Assembly (NCBI GenBank): GCA_050747865.1
Contig: JBOGJI010000282.1
Coordinates: 1 to 38,971, forward strand
Direction: 5' to 3'
Length of the DNA: 38,971 nt
Origin: JBOGJI01 sp050747865
GTDB taxonomy: Bacteria; Acidobacteriota; Thermoanaerobaculia; Multivoradales; JAHEKO01
In this document: one piece after another, positions 27,546 to 35,589 of the stretch
Layout of the letters: every line of letters starts with the position of its first letter
Position numbering within the stretch: the first letter of the stretch is position 1
Made by a program: the position numbers and the translations under genes
Notes under the pieces: generated by a model
The model's input: the letters and a program-made list of their open reading frames with translations, nothing else
Databases searched by the model: none
Told to the model about the DNA's origin: nothing

Positions 27546-29936
27546 CTACTCGCCGTACGGGATCCAGATGTTCTTGATCTGGCAGGCGCGGCGCAGGAGC
27601 TCCTGGCCGGCGCCCTGCTCGGGGTCGTACCAGTCGCGGCGGGTGCCGCCCGAGACCCAGGTGCGCTTCAAGTTGCCGACCGACAACCGCTCCACCTCGG
27701 CCGAGCCCGCGGCCGAGCCGAAGTACCAGATGCCGTCCACGTCGTCGTGGGCGGCGAGCACACGGGCGAGCTCGTCGGGCACGCCGGTGACGATATTGAG
27801 CGCCCCGTCGGGCAGATCCGAGGTCTCGAGAACCTGGTAGAGGTCGGTCGCGGCGAGCGGGAAGCGGGCGGAGGGGACCGCGAGCACCCGGTTGCCGAGC
27901 GCCAGCAGCGCCCCCGCGGTGCTTACCAGGCCGAGCAGCGGCGCCTCGGCCGGGCAGACCAGCGCGACGACGCCGAGGGGCTCCGGCATCGCCAGCGTCA
28001 CGTTGCGCAGCGGGGTCCGGTGCACCGCGCCGTCCCATTTGTCGGCCCAGGCCGCCCAGTGGAACAGGCGCTCGAGGCTTATCCGCACCTCGCGCGCCGC
28101 GGCTTCGCCGTCGCCCGAGAAGGCCGCCAGGCGCTCGATGAACTCCTCCTCGCGCGCCGCCAGGTTCTCGGCCATGTAGTACAGGACCTGGGCCCGGTTG
28201 TGGGCTGTCGCCTCGCTCCAGGCCGTGCCGGCATGCGCCGCCTCCACGGCGTCGCGGATGTCCTTGCGATTGCCGCGCGGGACCTCGCCCAGGAGCTCAC
28301 CCTTGGCGCCGGCCACCGGCAGCACGTAGGGGGCGTCCGGACGGCGCTGCCGGCCGCCGACGTAGAGCTTGGGGCTGCGGTCGATGGCGCCGGCCGCGGC
28401 AGGCTCGCCGCTGGTCGCCGCCAGGCTCTCCTCGCTCGGCCAGTCGGCCTCGGCGAGCTCGCCCCGGTGGTCCGGTTTGAGGTACTCCCACATCCCCTCC
28501 CGGCCCCCTTCGCGCCCGAACCCGGACTCGCGGTAGCCGCCGAAGCCGGAGGCGGCGTCGAAGACGTTGGTGCAATTGATCCACACCGAGCCGGCGGCGA
28601 GCCGCGGCGCGATGTCGAGGGCCAGGTTCAGGTTGTCGGTCCAGACGCTGGCGGCCAGCCCGTAGCGGGTGTTGTTGGCCAGCTCCACCGCCTCGGCCGG
28701 GGTGCGGAAGCTCATCATCACCACCACCGGGCCGAAGATCTCCACCTGCGCCACGGTGGCCGCGGGCCCGACGCCGGTCAGGAGGGTCGGCGGGTAGAAC
28801 CAGCCGTCTTCGGGGCAGCTCCAGGACGGCTGCCAGAGCGTCGCCCCCTCGCGCTCGCCCTCGGCGACGAGCTCTCCGATCCTCTCGAGCTGCTGCGGCG
28901 CGATGATGGCGCCGATGTCGACCGCCTTGTCGAGGGGATCGCCGACGCGCAGGGTCTCCATGCGGCGCTTGAGCTTCTCCTCGAGCCGCCGGGCGACGCC
29001 CTCCTGCGCCAGGATGCGCGAGCCGGCGCAGCAGACCTGCCCCTGGTTGAACCAGATGGCGTCCACCACCCCTTCGACCACGGCGTCCAGGTCGGCGTCG
29101 TCGAAGACCAGGAACGGGCTCTTGCCGCCCAATTCGAGCGTGAGCTTCTTGCCCGTGCCGGCGGTCGCCTCGCGGATCAGCCGTCCCACCTCGGTCGAGC
29201 CGGTGAAGGCGATCTTGTCGACCCCGGCGTGATGGACGAGGGCCTCGCCGGCGCGCCCGTCGCCGGTCACCACGTTCAGCACCCCGTCGGGCAGCCCGGC
29301 CTCACGGCTGGCCTCGGCGAACAGCAGGGCGGTCAAGGAGGTGAACTCGGCCGGCTTCAAGACCACCGTATTGCCCGCCGCCAGCGCCGGGGCGACCTTC
29401 CAGGCGAGCATCAGCAGCGGGAAGTTCCACGGGATGATGGCGCCGCAGACGCCGACCGGGCGAAAGCCGAGGAACTCCCGTTCGGCGAGCTCGGCCCAGC
29501 CGGCGTGGTGCAGGAAGTGGCGGGCGACCAGCGGCACGTCGATGTCGCGCGACTCGCGGATGGGCTTGCCGTTGTCCAGCGTCTCGAGCACCGAGAACAG
29601 CCGCGAGCGGCGCTGCACCATGCGGGAGAGGGCGTAGAGGTGCCGCGCCCGCTCGTGCCCGGACAGCGCCTGCCAGGCGGGCAACGCCGCGCGCGCCGCC
29701 GCCACCGCGGCGTCGACGTCGGCGGCGCTCCCCTGCGCCACCCGGGCGAGGACCTGCCCGTTGCCCGGGTGGAGCGTCTCGAAGCGCTGGCTTCCGCCTG
29801 GCTCGACCCAGCGCCCGCCGATCCAGTGGCCGAATCGTGCTTCGTGCTCGGCGATCCAGGCTCGCGCCGGCGAGGCGTCCTCCGGCGCGGGGCCGTAGTC
29901 CAGGGTGGCGAAGATCTCGGAGACTTCTGGGCTCAT
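27546..29936 (-). CDS. Double-domain aldehyde dehydrogenase (ALDH16 type)
   Basis: A 796-residue fusion. Residues 35-500 are a complete ALDH with Asn171 (IIPWNFP), Glu268 (LELGGKS), catalytic Cys302 in NQGQVCCAGSR and the GGYRESGFGREGG end. From about 520 a second ALDH-like half starts (VGGRQRRPDAPYVLPVAG): it has an NAD-binding-like part with PxN replaced by CPAEAP, no catalytic Cys loop, and stops at about 275 residues. This is the layout of the ALDH16 group. Six bp separate it from deoC, so it would oxidise the acetaldehyde that DeoC releases. No separate promoter is evident for it. Confidence 0.9.
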   Translation of the reverse strand: MSPEVSEIFATLDYGPAPEDASPARAWIAEHEARFGHWIGGRWVEPGGSQRFETLHPGNGQVLARVAQGSAADVDAAVAAARAALPAWQALSGHERARHLYALSRMVQRRSRLFSVLETLDNGKPIRESRDIDVPLVARHFLHHAGWAELAEREFLGFRPVGVCGAIIPWNFPLLMLAWKVAPALAAGNTVVLKPAEFTSLTALLFAEASREAGLPDGVLNVVTGDGRAGEALVHHAGVDKIAFTGSTEVGRLIREATAGTGKKLTLELGGKSPFLVFDDADLDAVVEGVVDAIWFNQGQVCCAGSRILAQEGVARRLEEKLKRRMETLRVGDPLDKAVDIGAIIAPQQLERIGELVAEGEREGATLWQPSWSCPEDGWFYPPTLLTGVGPAATVAQVEIFGPVVVMMSFRTPAEAVELANNTRYGLAASVWTDNLNLALDIAPRLAAGSVWINCTNVFDAASGFGGYRESGFGREGGREGMWEYLKPDHRGELAEADWPSEESLAATSGEPAAAGAIDRSPKLYVGGRQRRPDAPYVLPVAGAKGELLGEVPRGNRKDIRDAVEAAHAGTAWSEATAHNRAQVLYYMAENLAAREEEFIERLAAFSGDGEAAAREVRISLERLFHWAAWADKWDGAVHRTPLRNVTLAMPEPLGVVALVCPAEAPLLGLVSTAGALLALGNRVLAVPSARFPLAATDLYQVLETSDLPDGALNIVTGVPDELARVLAAHDDVDGIWYFGSAAGSAEVERLSVGNLKRTWVSGGTRRDWYDPEQGAGQELLRRACQIKNIWIPYGE

Positions 29937-29942
29937 GGGCGT

Positions 29943-30941
29943 CTACGCCATCGGGTGTCGGTAGTCGGCCGAATAGCGGCCGGTGGCCTGGTGCTCGAGC
30001 TGGCGCTCGAGATCGGCAAGCAGCGAGCTGGCGCCGAAGCGGAACAGCCTGGGCTCCAGCCACTCCCGCCCCAGCTCCTCGCGGATCATCGCCATCCAGG
30101 CCAGGGTCTGCTTGGCCTGCGAGATGCCGCCGGCGGGCTTCAGGCCGATGCGGTGGCCGGTGCGCTCGTGGAAGGCGCGGATCTGGCGGGCCATGGTGAG
30201 CCCGACCGGCAGGGTGGCGTTGACGCGCTCCTTGCCCGTCGAGGTCTTGATGAAGTCGGCGCCCGCCATCATGCAGGTGAGTGAGGCGCGGGCGACGTTG
30301 GTCAGAGTGGCGAGCTCGCCGGTGGCGAGGATGGTCTTGAGCTTGGCCCCGCCTACGGCCTCGCGGAAGGCGCGTACTTCGTCGTAGAGCGCCTGCCAGT
30401 TCCCGGTCAACACGTGCGCCCGGGTGATGACCACGTCGATCTCCTCGGCGCCGGCGGCCACCGAGGCCTCGATCTCGGCCAGCCGCTGGGGCAGCGGCGA
30501 GAGGCCGGCGGGGAACCCGGTGGAGACCGCGCAGACCGGGATCGACGAACCCGCGAGCGCCCGCCGCGCGGTCTCCACGAAGGCGTGGTAGACGCAGACC
30601 GCGGCCGCCCGGATGGGCAACGACTCGGCTCCGAGCGCGGCGAGCAGGTCGCCGCGCACCGGCCTTCGGGCCTTGGCGCACAGCCGCTCCACCCGCCCCG
30701 GCGTGTCGTCGCCGGAAAGCGTCGTCAGGTCGATCAGTGTGATGGCCTTCAAGTACCAGGCGGCCTGCCAGACCTTCTTGACCGAGCGGCGGGCGGGGAG
30801 CGTCGCCGCCCGGCGCTCGGCCGCCGAACGGTTGACGTGGGTGCCCAGGACCCAGTCGAGGTCCAGCTCGACGCCGGGATTGCGGCGGGCGAGCGGGGAG
30901 ACGGTGGCTTCACTTCGCGGGCTTTCGGCGTGCGAGGTCAT
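29943..30941 (-). CDS. deoC: Deoxyribose-phosphate aldolase
   Basis: A 332-residue long-form DeoC that splits 2-deoxyribose-5-phosphate into acetaldehyde and glyceraldehyde-3-phosphate. The Schiff-base lysine is Lys232 in ADFIKTSTG; Asp169 in EEIDVVI and Lys268 in IGLKPAGGI fill the other catalytic roles. The N-terminal 60 residues are additional (an Arg/Lys-rich stretch TLPARRSVKKVW) as in other long-form enzymes. A TATACT -10 on the minus strand ends 16 nt upstream of the ATG, so the leader is short. The dehydrogenase gene follows within 6 bp, forming a two-gene catabolic operon. Confidence 0.94.
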   Translation of the reverse strand: MTSHAESPRSEATVSPLARRNPGVELDLDWVLGTHVNRSAAERRAATLPARRSVKKVWQAAWYLKAITLIDLTTLSGDDTPGRVERLCAKARRPVRGDLLAALGAESLPIRAAAVCVYHAFVETARRALAGSSIPVCAVSTGFPAGLSPLPQRLAEIEASVAAGAEEIDVVITRAHVLTGNWQALYDEVRAFREAVGGAKLKTILATGELATLTNVARASLTCMMAGADFIKTSTGKERVNATLPVGLTMARQIRAFHERTGHRIGLKPAGGISQAKQTLAWMAMIREELGREWLEPRLFRFGASSLLADLERQLEHQATGRYSADYRHPMA

Positions 30942-30957
30942 GGCCGATTCGCCCGCC

Positions 30958-30963
30958 AGTATA
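30958..30963 (-). promoter_or_regulatory. Candidate -10 element (TATACT) for deoC-ALDH
   Basis: TATACT on the minus strand lies 16 nt before the deoC ATG. The -35 is not recognisable. It is back to back with the strong promoter at 31012-31040. Confidence 0.45.
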
Positions 30964-31011
30964 GCGCCGAGCCCGGCGCTTTCCGGCCGTAAAAAAGGGG
31001 AGAAAAGGGGG

Positions 31012-31040
31012 TTGACAAGACATGTACATCAACGTATACT
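31012..31040 (+). promoter_or_regulatory. Near-consensus sigma-70 promoter for the MIIA-domain gene
   Basis: TTGACA (31012-31017) is a perfect -35, and TATACT (31035-31040) matches five of six -10 bases, with a 17-bp spacer. It is the best promoter in the window. The spacer contains the palindrome ATGTACAT (31022-31029), a possible repressor site. An A/G-rich tract precedes the -35 and could act as an UP element. Confidence 0.85.
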
Positions 31041-31129
31041 TCGATTCAACGATGGGCCGAGGCCCTCGAACGAAGCAGGAAACAGGAAGACGGAACAGAG
31101 ATCAGGACGACCAGAGGGAGGTACGGACC

Positions 31130-32269
31130 ATGTTGTTCTTCCAAGCGTTGATCGGACCGATTCTCGGCGCGGTGGTGCCCCAGTTGCTCGGCGGAATCTT
31201 CGGCGGCGACAAGTCCGAGCAGGCCGGCGGAGCCGGTGGTGGTGGCGGCCTCTTCGGCGGGCTCTTCAAGGGTCTGCTGGATATGGGAATGCAGTTCCTT
31301 CAGAAGCTCCTCGGCCAGCGGCAGGACGCGGCGGCGGGGGCCGTCAACCAGGCGTTCCAGCCGCAGCCGCAGCCGACGGAAGAGCGCCCGATCGTTGGCG
31401 CGCAACCGCAGCCGCATCCGACCCAGGAGCATCCCAGCGCGCCGGCGCAGCCGCAGCCTGCACCGAGTGAGACGGAGGGGTCCGAGGAGAGCGGCGACTG
31501 CTGCTGCTGCTGCTGCCACGGCGACGATGGGGACGCTTCTCCCTCCGACGAGCCGCAGGGCGGCCTGACGGTGGAGGGCGACACCATCACCACCGAGGGC
31601 GGCTACAAGATCGAGGTCCTCGGCCGCGCCGAGTGGCGGATCACCGACCCGGACGGCAACACGACCCGCATCTGGGGCGACCCGCACGTCGAGGAGGGCG
31701 ACCGCAACGGTGCCACCAGCGAGGGCAACGGCGGCTGGGACTTCAAGGACAACACGACCTTCCACCTCGGTGACGGCACCATCGTCAACGTCACGACGGT
31801 GCCGGCCGGCAACGGCACGACGGTGACCGGTCAGCTCAACGTCGTCAACGGCGACCACGCCGTCGAGGTCACCGGCATGGACAAGGGCATGGGCCAGATC
31901 GGCGAGGTGACCACGGACGGCCAGCAGATCGTCGACCAATACGCCGACTACCAGGACGTCTACCAGGGCGAGCAGGCGGACGACTGGGGCTTCGAGGACG
32001 AGAGCGGCGTCATCCGCGAGATCGTCGGCAGCCGCGGCAAGGGCGAGGAGTTCGTGCTCGACGACGAGCTCACCCGCGGGAACGACGGCACGGCGCCGGG
32101 GATGGATCCTGCGCCGGAGCCGGGGACGTCGAACGGGCCGGGAGAGCCGGCCGCGCCGCAGGACGACAGCCCGTTCGCGGCGAACTCCCTGGTCTTCCAG
32201 TTCCTCGACTTCATGATCGACGTCTTCGAGGAGGCCAAGGAGCGCCACGACGAGACCCGCGCGGCGTAA
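31130..32269 (+). CDS. DUF1521/MIIA-type autocleaving protein with hexacysteine run
   Basis: A 379-residue protein with no classical signal peptide. Residues 1-70 are hydrophobic and Gly-rich with two amphipathic stretches (FFQALIGPILGAVVPQLLGG; GLFGGLFKGLLDMGMQFLQK). A Pro/Gln-rich linker (75-112) follows. Then come six consecutive cysteines and a histidine (124-130), encoded by six TGC codons. From 145 to about 255 it has a DUF1521-like domain with the GDPHV motif (Gly183-Val187). In NopE1 of Bradyrhizobium a GD'PHVD motif is cut autocatalytically on metal binding, so cleavage between Asp184 and Pro185 is predicted. A GGGAGG SD lies 10 nt before the ATG. The C-terminal helix (352-374) may contact a partner. 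I do not know its role. Confidence 0.72.
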   Translation: MLFFQALIGPILGAVVPQLLGGIFGGDKSEQAGGAGGGGGLFGGLFKGLLDMGMQFLQKLLGQRQDAAAGAVNQAFQPQPQPTEERPIVGAQPQPHPTQEHPSAPAQPQPAPSETEGSEESGDCCCCCCHGDDGDASPSDEPQGGLTVEGDTITTEGGYKIEVLGRAEWRITDPDGNTTRIWGDPHVEEGDRNGATSEGNGGWDFKDNTTFHLGDGTIVNVTTVPAGNGTTVTGQLNVVNGDHAVEVTGMDKGMGQIGEVTTDGQQIVDQYADYQDVYQGEQADDWGFEDESGVIREIVGSRGKGEEFVLDDELTRGNDGTAPGMDPAPEPGTSNGPGEPAAPQDDSPFAANSLVFQFLDFMIDVFEEAKERHDETRAA

Positions 32270-32293
32270 CGAGACGACTCGCTAGCTCACGAC

Positions 32294-32325
32294 AGGCCCG
32301 GGTGCGGTGCAGCCCACCCGGGCCT
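32294..32325 (+). terminator. Terminator-like hairpin after the MIIA gene
   Basis: AGGCCCGGGTG and its inverse pair over 11 bp with a 10-nt loop. The tail (TCGTGTCTG) is only moderately T-rich, so termination may be partial. Confidence 0.55.
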
Positions 32326-32377
32326 TCGTGTCTGATAGAAACCCGGGCAAGGATGCACGAGCGCTGAGGAGACGACC

Positions 32378-32662
32378 ATGAACCAGGAAACCGAAGAGCT
32401 CGCCAGGCAGTTGCAGGAGGGGATCCAGGGCCTGCTCCACAAAGGCCTGGAGGCCCACGCCGAGGCCTCGCCGGCCGGAGACATCGTCCGCGTGGACGTG
32501 GTCGGCACGGCGGAGGACGGAACGCCCAAGCGGTGGCGCGGCCACGTCTTCGTCGCCGACCTCGAGAAGGGCGACGATGCCTTGCCGAACATGGCGAAGC
32601 TGCTGGCCGAACGGGCGAGCCGGGCCTGGCTGGTGCATCAGGCAGACGGCGTGGAGAACTAG
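32378..32662 (+). CDS. Small protein of unknown function
   Basis: A 94-residue soluble protein with a helical start (TEELARQLQEGIQGLLHKGLEAHAEA), a beta-rich centre (DIVRVDVVGTAEDGTPKRWRGHVFVADL) and a helical end (MAKLLAERASRAWLVHQA). A GAGGAGA SD lies 6 nt upstream of the ATG, and codon use looks like the neighbours, so it is probably real. I do not recognise a family. It sits between the MIIA gene and the TPR gene on the same strand. Size and charge would suit a small adaptor or chaperone, but nothing proves this. Confidence 0.55.
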   Translation: MNQETEELARQLQEGIQGLLHKGLEAHAEASPAGDIVRVDVVGTAEDGTPKRWRGHVFVADLEKGDDALPNMAKLLAERASRAWLVHQADGVEN

Positions 32663-32683
32663 CCGGCACCGTCGTGCGGATGG

Positions 32684-34123
32684 GTGGAGGCGATGAAAAC
32701 CGGGCAGCGTTGGATCGTCGCGGCACTGGCCTGGATCGCGTTCGCGGTCTCGCCAGCGCTGCATGCGCAACTGCCGCCCGCGGAATGCCTGCGGCTGGTG
32801 CGCGCGGGTCGCGCGGCGGCGCTGGCGGGTGACTCCGGGGCCGCGATCGCTCGACTCCGGGAGGCGCGCGAGCGATTTCCCGGGGAGCTCCCGCCGGTAA
32901 CCGCCCTGCTCGACCTCGACGCGAGATTCGGACTGCCGGAGACCGAGAGAGCGAGCCTGGAGGCGACGCTGCTCCAGCGGCTGCGCGACCCCGAGGCCTC
33001 GCTGCCCGCCGCATCGCTCCTCTACCTGCGGAGCTGGATCGGAGACGATCGCGAGCGATTGGAGGCGCTGATGGAGGCGCTCGAGCGGCGTTTGAGCGGC
33101 AGCGGCGGCGAGCCGGATCCCGCGCTGATCGAGGTGGCCGCCGAGACCGCGGCGCGACTCGAGCGCTGGGAGGCCGCCCGCGGCTACCTGGAGCGGCTCC
33201 TGGCCGAGCGGCCGGACGACCTCGGCCTGCTCTGGCAGTGTGTCCAGCTCGATCGAGCATTGGAGCGCTGGGAGAGCGCGCAGAAGCTGCTCGACCGGAT
33301 CGCCCGGCATCCGCAAGGAGGCGGCGAGCTCGCGCGGGCCGAGCGGATCGGCGTCCTGCTGCACCTGGGGCGCCGCGACGAGGCGCTAGCGGAGTTGACG
33401 CGGCTCGAGCAACAGGTCTCGACCGAGTCCGGGCTCGCGGTCCAGGTGCAGGCACTGCAACACGACCTGGCCTGGGAAATGCGGGATGCGGGTCGGGACG
33501 AGGAGGCCCGAACGTTGTGGCGACGGGTCGCCCTGAGCGGCCAGGCCGCCGTCGCCGGGGAAATCGGTGGAGAGGCGGAGTTTCGGCATCTCGCGGGCAT
33601 GAGAGGGACGGCTCTCCAGGCCCTGGTCGACCTCTACGGCGACCCTGAGGCACGGGCACGACTCTCCGCCGACCTACCGACGACCCCGGGGCCAACCGGC
33701 GAGGCGAACCCGTTCGAGGATCTGAATCGCGGCGCCCAGCTCCTGGCGGCGGGCGAGTCCGAAGCCGCCTTCGAGCTGCTCGGTCCGGTCACCGAGGAGA
33801 TGCCGGACTCGCCGGAGGCGTGGTTCAACTACGCGCTGGCCGCCTTCCAGCTGGAACGTTGGGAGGAGGCGGCGCGCGCCTACGCACGGGTGGCCGAGCT
33901 CGATCCGGATCTGGCCGAGGCGCATCGGCAGCGAGGGCTCGCGCTCTACAACCTGGACCGCTGCGCGGAAACCGTAGAGGCCCTGGAGCGCAGCCTGGCG
34001 CTCGACCCCGCGCACTGGCAGACGCACTACTACCTGGCGCGCTGTTATGGGCAGCTCGGCCAGCCGGAGCGAGCGCAGAGCTCCTGGGAGGCCTACCAGG
34101 CGGCGAAGCCGGCTGGCGACTGA
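32684..34123 (+). CDS. Exported tetratricopeptide-repeat protein
   Basis: A 479-residue protein. MKTGQRWIVAALAWIAFAV is a signal peptide with cleavage near HA-Q at about 28-29. The mature part is all helical: degenerate TPR units between 30 and 300 (for example AARGYLERLLAERPDDLGLLW, AQKLLDRIARH) and three clear units near the end (SPEAWFNYALAAFQLERWEE, AEAHRQRGLALYNLDRCAET, HWQTHYYLARCYGQLGQPER). TPR arrays build protein complexes in the periplasm. The start is either GTG 32684 or ATG 32693; GGAGG is only 2 nt from the latter, so I give the longer form. The stop is 9 bp from the convergent peptidase gene. Confidence 0.78.
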   Translation: MEAMKTGQRWIVAALAWIAFAVSPALHAQLPPAECLRLVRAGRAAALAGDSGAAIARLREARERFPGELPPVTALLDLDARFGLPETERASLEATLLQRLRDPEASLPAASLLYLRSWIGDDRERLEALMEALERRLSGSGGEPDPALIEVAAETAARLERWEAARGYLERLLAERPDDLGLLWQCVQLDRALERWESAQKLLDRIARHPQGGGELARAERIGVLLHLGRRDEALAELTRLEQQVSTESGLAVQVQALQHDLAWEMRDAGRDEEARTLWRRVALSGQAAVAGEIGGEAEFRHLAGMRGTALQALVDLYGDPEARARLSADLPTTPGPTGEANPFEDLNRGAQLLAAGESEAAFELLGPVTEEMPDSPEAWFNYALAAFQLERWEEAARAYARVAELDPDLAEAHRQRGLALYNLDRCAETVEALERSLALDPAHWQTHYYLARCYGQLGQPERAQSSWEAYQAAKPAGD

Positions 34124-34132
34124 GGCCGGCGG

Positions 34133-35536
34133 TCACAGGGCATCGACGTACCCCCGGAATCCCTTCTCCAGCGCGTCGCCGGCGAGACCGAAGCGCCGGC
34201 GCAGGATCGGCTCCACGGGATAGCCCTCGGAAGCGTAGAGCAGTAGCTCGGCGAACGCGCCGTCGCCCCACGAGGACTGGCCGTGGCGCAGGTAGTGGAC
34301 GAGGAGCCAGGCGAAGGCGTAGTGCAGCCGGACCTCTTCCTCGCTGCCGCCGTAGAAGCTGGTGGCTTCGGCCGTCAAGATCATGTCGACGGAAGGGGCT
34401 TCGCCGCGGCGCAGGGCGCGCTTCAGGAACTGCAGGTCCAGCTTCTCTCCCCTCTGGGCGGCGACCACACCATACAGGGTGAGAAACAGTTCGCGGGAGC
34501 CGATGGCGCCGAGTTCGAGACTCCCCTTGCGGACCCTGGAATTGCCGATGTAGTCGGCGAAGCCCTCGTTCAGCCAGGTGGGGATGCGGGTTCCCGGGCG
34601 CACGACGTGCCGGTCGAGGAAGGCGTGTGTCGCCTCGTGGATCAACAGGCTCAGGAGGCGCCCGGGAGTGTCGACCTCGCGGTGAAAGGAGATCAGGCCG
34701 GCGGGATGATAGAACCCGGCAGCCCATTCGTAGTTGAACTCGCTCGCCCGCAGCTGGGCAAACTGGTCCTCGTGTTCGTAGACGACGGCTACCAGCTTGT
34801 ATTTCTCCGGATAGAGGGGGGTGTCGGTTCCGAAGAACGTCGTCAGTGTGTACAGGACGGCCTCGAGGTTGCCGGCGATCGCCTGCGCGACGTCTTTGGT
34901 GCGGCCGTCGGCATAGACGATGACGTGAGGTGTCGAGGCGCGCTGTGTCGTCTCCGGATCGAGCCATCCGATCGCCCGCTGGACCAGCTCGTCGAGCAGC
35001 TTGATGCGCCTCGCCTCGGGAAGCTCCAGGATCCGGCGCGCGTAGTCCTCCCGCGCCCGGTCCGCGCCACCGAGCTCCGCGGCGGCGGCGGCCGCCGCCG
35101 GCGCTGAGCCCACGGCGGACCCCTCGACACTGTCTCCGCTGCCCTGGAAGCGGATCCTCCAGCTCAAGGACGCGGTCACCGGCCGACCGTCTTGAAGCCG
35201 CGGGGCGTAACGCCAGTCGAGGATGGCCCGGCGCACGGCCTCCGCAATCTCGGCGTCGTGCTCCGTGGCCGGCCGGACCTCGAGGACTTCGACCTCAGCG
35301 GGTCGACCGCGGGCGTCGATCTCGACGCGCACGCTCACCTCGGGTTGCGTCTCTCCGCCGAGAAGCTGCGGCGGCACCAGGATCGAGCCACCGCGCAGCA
35401 GCTTCGGGGGTCGGTTCTCCGGCAACGCGGCCGCCGAGCTCGCCGCGTCCTGGCCACTGGCGGGAGCGGTCAACATGAAGGCGCATGCCACGGCAAGCGC
35501 CGAGCAGATATGAGGACGTGGGCGATGGGAGCGCAC
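34133..35536 (-). CDS. Exported TonB-C/peptidase-MA fusion metalloprotease
   Basis: A 467-residue protein with a signal peptide (CSALAVACAFMLTAPASG). Residues 45-130 resemble the TonB C-terminal fold (VSVRVEIDARGRPAEVEVLEV, RRAILDWRYAPRLQDGRPV), without any upstream membrane anchor or Pro-rich linker. After an Ala-rich linker (143-153) comes a gluzincin-type metalloprotease with His300-Glu301...His304 (HEATH) and a third ligand Glu324 in WLNEGFADYI, matching the peptidase-MA/DUF1570 group. Tyr/Phe-rich parts around 380-410 complete the helical end. The start is GTG at 35536, 10 nt after GAGAG. The substrate is unknown; a periplasmic, cell-envelope role is likely. Confidence 0.78.
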   Translation of the reverse strand: MRSHRPRPHICSALAVACAFMLTAPASGQDAASSAAALPENRPPKLLRGGSILVPPQLLGGETQPEVSVRVEIDARGRPAEVEVLEVRPATEHDAEIAEAVRRAILDWRYAPRLQDGRPVTASLSWRIRFQGSGDSVEGSAVGSAPAAAAAAAELGGADRAREDYARRILELPEARRIKLLDELVQRAIGWLDPETTQRASTPHVIVYADGRTKDVAQAIAGNLEAVLYTLTTFFGTDTPLYPEKYKLVAVVYEHEDQFAQLRASEFNYEWAAGFYHPAGLISFHREVDTPGRLLSLLIHEATHAFLDRHVVRPGTRIPTWLNEGFADYIGNSRVRKGSLELGAIGSRELFLTLYGVVAAQRGEKLDLQFLKRALRRGEAPSVDMILTAEATSFYGGSEEEVRLHYAFAWLLVHYLRHGQSSWGDGAFAELLLYASEGYPVEPILRRRFGLAGDALEKGFRGYVDAL

Positions 35537-35589
35537 GATGCCGGCAACTCTCGAATGACGCCGTCATAGTGTAGCGAAGCGGCGGGACG

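Noticed and set aside
31022..31129. Start of the MIIA protein at the ATG 31022
   Set aside because: That ATG lies inside the promoter spacer; the ATG at 31130 has a good SD and a sensible N-terminus.
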